Translations under genes and position numbers: made by a program | In this document: positions 33,635 to 33,713 of the stretch, in pieces | Position numbering within the stretch: position 1 is the first letter of the stretch | Layout: each line of letters starts with the position of its first letter | Notes under the pieces: generated by a model | Database searches by the model: none | What the model saw: the letters and a program-made list of their open reading frames with translations, nothing else | What the model was told of the DNA's origin: nothing | NCBI GenBank assembly: GCA_019694555.1 | Contig: JAIBBS010000088.1 | Coordinates: forward strand, 1 to 33,713 | Direction: 5' to 3' | Origin: Nannocystaceae bacterium | GTDB taxonomy: Bacteria; Myxococcota_A; Polyangia; Nannocystales; Nannocystaceae | DNA length: 33,713 nucleotides

Positions 33635-33713
33635 TCATGCGCCGCAGTAACGCAGCACCGTGGCCGTGGTGTCGACCAGGTCGTACAGATAGAACTCGCC
33701 GCAGTTGACCACC
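33635..33713 (-). CDS. C-terminal fragment of a Cys-rich exported protein (D8C-like end)
   Basis: On the minus strand a frame enters from the window edge and stops at TGA (complement of 33635-33637). The visible 25 residues hold 'VVNCGEFYLYDL' and end 'TVLRYCGA'. The Cys-Gly-x-aromatic-x-x-Tyr-x-Leu run and the 'RYCG' ending recall the last part of D8C modules (eight-Cys domains of uromodulin, GP2 and OIT3), which appear in some predatory bacteria's exported proteins. Only the end is visible, so the assignment is tentative. Confidence 0.5.
   Translation of the reverse strand, partial: VVNCGEFYLYDLVDTTATVLRYCGA

Overview
This is a gene-dense, very GC-rich chromosomal window, by eye about 70% G+C. 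It reads as a myxobacterium (Myxococcota), and the style suggests the Nannocystis/Plesiocystis side of the group. Three things support this: lipoproteins with a long Ser/Gly/Asp-rich linker after the lipobox cysteine; C-terminal sorting tails of the MYXO-CTERM kind (Cys, hydrophobic stretch, Arg cluster) at 1-164 and 4921-6537; and a Ser/Thr kinase with a TPR tail plus a DUF4215-type Cys motif. No rRNA, tRNA, CRISPR array or recognisable transposase was seen. Genus-level placement is inference.

Layout. 1-4752: end of a sorted surface protein, an FHA protein with a Spo0M/arrestin-like C-terminus, a small four-helix-bundle gene inside a hairpin-ended inverted-repeat cassette (1405-1992), a lipoprotein, a 2-TM protein and a pentaheme cytochrome. 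4921-11026: a secreted zincin-like protein lacking its first zinc histidine, then a minus-strand run of a membrane propeller-like protein, an acyl-CoA ligase, a STAS-like protein and a 2-TM stress-type protein. 11350-14212: a barrel-like protein, then a coupled hotdog thioesterase and a ThDP enzyme resembling human ILVBL/HACL2. 14220-18557 (minus): CrcB, a TPR-tailed Ser/Thr kinase and a lipoprotein. 18754-23066: a degenerate DinB protein, a GNAT fusion, an Lcl-domain membrane protein and a TPR/diheme cytochrome lipoprotein. 23242-26192: an orphan boxB and a beta-helix lipoprotein. 26201-31209: a LysR regulator divergent from dabB-dabA, the DAB inorganic-carbon pump. 31388-33713: a DUF4215 lipoprotein, an unrecognised protein, and the 3' end of a minus-strand gene whose Cys pattern recalls animal D8C domains.

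Functional links. Best supported are dabB-dabA (ATGA overlap) with the LysR gene and two operator-like repeats between them, and the overlapping thioesterase/2-hydroxyacyl-CoA lyase pair, a plausible alpha-oxidation step. BoxB points to aerobic benzoyl-CoA breakdown, but its partners are not here. The observation most likely to be new is the 588-bp hairpin-flanked four-helix-bundle cassette. It looks like a small mobile or formerly mobile unit and supplies the stop codons of both convergent neighbours.
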